DNA of 16,937 bases, taken from positions 1 through 16,937 of the forward strand of contig CAMLQP010000033.1 of assembly GCA_946482115.1 (NCBI GenBank), given 5' to 3'. This DNA is from an uncultured Comamonadaceae bacterium. GTDB lineage: Bacteria > Pseudomonadota > Gammaproteobacteria > Burkholderiales > Burkholderiaceae. Shown here piece after piece: positions 14,416-16,937 of this stretch (position 1 is the first letter of the stretch; each line of letters starts with the position of its first letter). Made by a program: the position numbers and the translations under genes. A model generated the notes under the pieces. It searched no databases and was not told where the DNA came from. It saw nothing but the letters and a program-made list of their open reading frames with translations.

Positions 14416-14500
14416 CCCCCACGCTCCACCGCTTCGCGGGTCGCTGCCCCCCGAGGGGGCTGGCCCGCCTTGGGGGCGGCCCGGCGGCGGTCCGTACGCC
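14416..14500. repeat. GC-rich palindromic intergenic repeat, Comamonadaceae type
   Basis: The gap between mltA and the phosphofructokinase gene holds two adjacent hairpins. GCCCCC (14446-14451) pairs with GGGGGC (14455-14460) around CGA, and CCGCC (14465-14469) pairs with GGCGG (14475-14479) around TTGGG, followed by a GGCGGCGG stretch. The wording, including CCCCCCGAGGGGGCTGGC, matches dispersed intergenic palindromes remembered from Acidovorax- and Variovorax-like genomes. Only one copy is in the window, so dispersal cannot be shown here. The first hairpin could also attenuate mltA read-through, though no T-run follows. Confidence 0.55.
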
Positions 14501-14504
14501 CTGA

Positions 14505-14509
14505 AAGGA
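14505..14509 (+). promoter_or_regulatory. Ribosome binding site of the phosphofructokinase gene
   Basis: AAGGA lies 6 nt upstream of the ATG at 14516, within an A-rich AAAGGAAAG. It is one of the clearest ribosome binding sites in the window and fixes the start immediately before the conserved GVLTGGGDCPG. Confidence 0.7.
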
Positions 14510-14515
14510 AAGACC

Positions 14516-15565
14516 ATGCGCATCGGCGTGCTCACCGGCGGCGGCGACTGCCCCGGGCTCAATGCGGTGATCCGCGCGGTCACCAAGTCGCTGATCGGCC
14601 AGTGCGGCGCCGAGGTGGTCGGCATCGCCGACGGCTTCGCCGGCCTGATGGGCACGCCACGCACGCAGCCGCTGGACTGGCAGCGCGTGAGCGGCATCCT
14701 GCAACGGGGCGGCACCATACTGGGCACCAGCAACCGCGCCAACCCGCTGCGTGACGAGGCCGCCACCGCCGAATGCCTGGCCAACGCCCGCGCGCTCGGC
14801 CTGGAGGCGCTGGTCGCCATCGGCGGCGACGGCACCATGTCCATCGCCCACGGCCTGGCCGAGCGCGGCCTGCGCTGCGTGGGCGTGCCCAAGACCATAG
14901 ACAACGACATCGCGCTGTGCGAGCGCAGCTTCGGCTTCGACACCGCCGTGGCCACCGTCACCGAGGCGCTGGCGCGCATCGAGACCACGGCCATGAGCCA
15001 CAGCCGCGTGATGATCGTGGAAACCATGGGCCGGCACGCCGGCTGGATCGCGCTCGAAGCCGGCCTGGCGGCGGCCGCCGACATCATCCTGCTGCCCGAG
15101 ATCGACTACGACCTGGACGCCGTGGCCGCCGTCTGCCACCGGCGCGAGCAAGCCCAGCGCTACACCGTGATCTGCATCGGCGAAGGCGCCAAACCGCGCG
15201 GCGGCGACCTCACCATGCAGGGCCTGGTGCCCGCCAGCCACGACCCGGTGCGCCTGGGCGGTGTGGCGCACGTGCTGCGCGAACAGCTGCAGGCCCGACT
15301 GGCCAGCGAGGTGCGCGCCACCGTGCTGGGCCACGTGCAGCGCGGCGGCGCCCCCACCGCGTTCGACCGCGTGCTGGCCACCCGCTTCGGCCACCACGCC
15401 GCGCAACTGGTGCGCGCCGGCACGTTCAACCGCATGGTCACGCTGCAGCGCGGCGAACTGGACAGCGTGCCGCTGGCGGATGTGGCGCAGCGCCAGCGCA
15501 CGGTGCCGCCGGACCACCCGCTGCTGGTGACGGCGCGGGAGATCGGGGTGTCGCTGGGGGTCTAG
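14516..15565 (+). CDS. pfkA: 6-phosphofructokinase, group III type (probably ATP-dependent)
   Basis: A 349-aa enzyme phosphorylating fructose 6-phosphate to fructose 1,6-bisphosphate in glycolysis. Motifs in order are LTGGGDCPGLNAVIR (6-20), IGGDGTMSIA (102-111), VPKTIDND (124-131, with D129 as catalytic base), VETMGRHAGWIA (168-179), IGEGAKPRGG (221-230) and LGHVQRGG (271-278). The donor-determining positions, E. coli 104 and 124, read Gly (G106) and Lys (K126). Family knowledge ties Asp/Lys to pyrophosphate enzymes and Gly/Gly to the E. coli ATP enzyme; Gly/Lys is the actinomycete-like group III pattern, generally ATP-dependent. A strong ribosome binding site precedes the ATG. Many Comamonadaceae are thought to rely on the Entner-Doudoroff pathway, so a complete phosphofructokinase is of some metabolic interest. 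It is the last gene before a drop in GC. Confidence 0.95.
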   Translation: MRIGVLTGGGDCPGLNAVIRAVTKSLIGQCGAEVVGIADGFAGLMGTPRTQPLDWQRVSGILQRGGTILGTSNRANPLRDEAATAECLANARALGLEALVAIGGDGTMSIAHGLAERGLRCVGVPKTIDNDIALCERSFGFDTAVATVTEALARIETTAMSHSRVMIVETMGRHAGWIALEAGLAAAADIILLPEIDYDLDAVAAVCHRREQAQRYTVICIGEGAKPRGGDLTMQGLVPASHDPVRLGGVAHVLREQLQARLASEVRATVLGHVQRGGAPTAFDRVLATRFGHHAAQLVRAGTFNRMVTLQRGELDSVPLADVAQRQRTVPPDHPLLVTAREIGVSLGV

Positions 15566-15947
15566 CGGTTGTGCGCGGCGAGATGTCGCGGGAGGTGGGA
15601 GGCGGTTTCGGGTCCTTTGGAGTCCTTACAGGCACTTTGGCCGGTGGCGTCACTGCAGCGGGAGCAGTCTTACGCGGGGGACCTCGCCGGTGGTCTTTGC
15701 TATTGCGGTCACTCGCAGTGGACGACGTGGTGGGCCACGTTGGTCGCCGTCACGGAAGCATGCGGCGTTCGGACGGCAGATGCGCCTGTAAAAGCCGTCG
15801 CGTACAGCTGGCTGCTTCGTGCCAAGATATGGCGCGATTCATCTCGTTTACCTCGAAGCGGATACAGCTCTTAGGCTCAAACTTAGCTGGTGACGATGGC
15901 TCGGCGACGTGCTTATGACATGGCTAAGAGCATCAATGTGACGAACT
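15566..15947. other. Gene-free stretch of lower GC between convergent genes
   Basis: I see no convincing gene in these 382 bp. The readable frames lack family motifs and a credible ribosome binding site. GC content falls from roughly 70-78% in the upstream genes to about 63, 57 and 50% in successive 60-bp lines. Two weak inverted repeats lie here: CGACGTGG/CCACGTTG (15723-15730 and 15735-15742, one mismatch, 4-nt centre) and GACGGC/GCCGTC (15772-15777 and 15794-15799). Neither has a T-run, so their role as terminators for the two converging genes is uncertain. The stretch may be the remnant of a decayed gene or an insertion junction. Confidence 0.6.
15723..15742. repeat. Short inverted repeat between convergent genes
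   Basis: CGACGTGG and CCACGTTG form an 8-bp stem with one G-T pair around TGGG. It could form a stable hairpin in either transcript, but no T-run follows. It may serve as a transcription end point or be chance in GC-rich DNA. Confidence 0.25.
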
Positions 15948-16937
15948 TTATTGCAGCAGCTTGGCCAGGTTGGCCGCAGCAGCCGCACCGTATTGCTTAG
16001 CGATGTCCCATGTCTGCACGACCAACGGGTGGTCGCGGTGGGCGCCCAAGCCCGACAGGGGGTTCAGTCGCGTGCCCTTGGCCCAGGCTACTACAGACGG
16101 GTGGGCCGCGCGTGCTCTCTCATGCGCCAGCAGCGCTAGGTAGGCTGTAAGGTAGTCGCGGGGCGCGTCCCAGTAGTGAATCGGCGGGCACAAGCGGTTC
16201 TTCTCGTCGGTGTCGGCAATGGTGGCCTCGACCACCCCCAGCAGCGCGAAGGGGTAGCAGGCAAAGCTCCAGAAGAGCGGCTGCGGGGTCACCCGATCGG
16301 CCTCGAAGATTGGTCGCAGCTGCGGCCGCGCGAGGCCCACGGCGGCGCAGTTAACGTGCAGCGTGCCCGGGCTGGTGGGAATCGATCTGTCGTCGAACAC
16401 GATGCGGTCGCGCTCGATGCGGCGCACGTGCCCGTGCCGCACCACGTCGCCGATCTGGCGCAGCAGGGCAAGCTCGGCTTCGTTGATCATGGCGCCGCGG
16501 CTCATCTCGGGAGGCACGTTAGGGTCTACCCGCAGGAAGAAGCCTTCGGCCTCGAGTCGCGCAAACACGTCATCTACTGACGTGGCCTGCGCTATGGCCT
16601 TCAATTGCAAGCCAACACCAGCGAAGAAGGCGGGTAGGCCTTCGGCAGGCTGGTGGAAGCGCCGGTTCAGCCACCACGCTTCGCGCGGCCGGATCCACTG
16701 GATATTGCTGGCGGGCACGCCCTGCGTCAGCAGCCAGACAGAGGTATCCAAGGCCGTTTTGCCACTTCCAATTATCACGACCCGTTCGGGCGGTTCGGTC
16801 ACACGCGCAATATCGCCCGCGGCCACGCAGCGCACGCCATCGGCCACCTCGAACGGCGGCGGGCTGGTGGCAGGGATGCGCCCTTCGAGGTAGCCTGTGT
16901 CAACCCACTTGCGCCGCACACGCACCTCCTGCACCAC
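15948..16937 (-). CDS. FAD/NAD(P)-binding oxidoreductase (C-terminal part, runs off the right edge)
   Basis: The last 329 residues of a flavoprotein whose N-terminus, with the first FAD-binding motif, lies beyond the window. In the visible part, ERVVIIGSGKTALDTSVWLL (about 51-70) is a second, NAD(P)-binding Rossmann motif (GSGKTALD). It is preceded by the PPPFEVADGVRCV segment and followed by WIRPREAWWLNRR. These resemble pyridine-nucleotide-disulfide or flavin-monooxygenase-like proteins annotated only as NAD(P)/FAD-dependent oxidoreductases; the substrate is unknown. The GTG at the extreme edge is probably internal rather than the start, because a FAD domain should precede it. GC content is patchy (about 53-55% in places) compared with the genes to its left, suggesting a different origin. 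The TAA stop is at 15950-15948, convergent with the phosphofructokinase gene. Confidence 0.8.
   Translation of the reverse strand: MVQEVRVRRKWVDTGYLEGRIPATSPPPFEVADGVRCVAAGDIARVTEPPERVVIIGSGKTALDTSVWLLTQGVPASNIQWIRPREAWWLNRRFHQPAEGLPAFFAGVGLQLKAIAQATSVDDVFARLEAEGFFLRVDPNVPPEMSRGAMINEAELALLRQIGDVVRHGHVRRIERDRIVFDDRSIPTSPGTLHVNCAAVGLARPQLRPIFEADRVTPQPLFWSFACYPFALLGVVEATIADTDEKNRLCPPIHYWDAPRDYLTAYLALLAHERARAAHPSVVAWAKGTRLNPLSGLGAHRDHPLVVQTWDIAKQYGAAAAANLAKLLQ

Noticed and set aside
15569..15874. A 101-codon plus-strand frame in the gap after the phosphofructokinase gene
   Set aside because: No recognisable motif, no ribosome binding site, and its start overlaps the immediate end of the preceding gene; probably chance.
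16935..16937. GTG at the right edge as the start of the last oxidoreductase
   Set aside because: The family has an N-terminal FAD domain that is missing here, so the gene most likely continues beyond the window.
1..16937. CRISPR arrays, tRNA or rRNA genes, insertion sequences, phage genes
   Set aside because: No regularly spaced direct repeats, no tRNA-like cloverleaf noticed, and no transposase or phage motif in any credible frame.

Overview
The window is dense, high-GC (mostly about 70% or more) Gram-negative DNA. Its content (GlnE, YhdP, an MltA lipoprotein, a FixJ-type two-component pair) and a GC-rich palindromic intergenic repeat suggest a betaproteobacterium of the order Burkholderiales, probably Comamonadaceae. 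This rests on gene content and remembered family resemblance; the genus cannot be fixed from the sequence.

Layout, left to right. Positions 1-266 (minus) hold the N-terminus of a COG2907-type FAD-dependent oxidoreductase that runs off the left edge. Its 270-bp upstream region is unusually structured: a GGGA/GGA purine tract, a possible leader ORF, a 10-bp inverted repeat, and a perfect 7-bp-arm palindrome overlapping a plausible promoter. Next is a Sec-exported two-cysteine glutathione peroxidase (minus, 536-1090), and divergently a ferritin-like diiron protein with a complete E/ExxH/E/ExxH ligand set (plus, 1243-2094). Convergent with it is a minus-strand pair: glnE (glutamine synthetase adenylyltransferase) followed 8 bp later by a rhombosortase-like membrane protein in which both catalytic positions read as alanine.

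From 5469 a rightward series begins head-to-head with glnE: yhdP (AsmA-like envelope protein), a Nit-type amidase, a membrane PAS-histidine kinase and its FixJ/LuxR response regulator. The last two form a two-component system whose regulator may be translated from a leaderless transcript. A 52-aa single-span membrane protein lies on the minus strand between the regulator and mltA; its 3' end overlaps the regulator and its start codon shares a CATG with the mltA start. mltA (lytic transglycosylase) is followed by a palindromic repeat and then a 6-phosphofructokinase with the Gly/Lys active-site combination of group III ATP-dependent enzymes.

After the phosphofructokinase the base composition drops to about 50-63% GC through a 382-bp stretch with no convincing gene. 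The window ends in the C-terminal part of a minus-strand FAD/NAD(P)-binding oxidoreductase with patchy composition. This looks like the edge of a more recently acquired or rearranged segment.

No tRNA, rRNA, CRISPR array or insertion sequence was seen. The genes are mostly conserved housekeeping and envelope functions. The most unusual signals are the apparent rhomboid pseudoprotease downstream of glnE, the overlapping start codons at 13233-13236, and the operator-like region upstream of the COG2907 gene.
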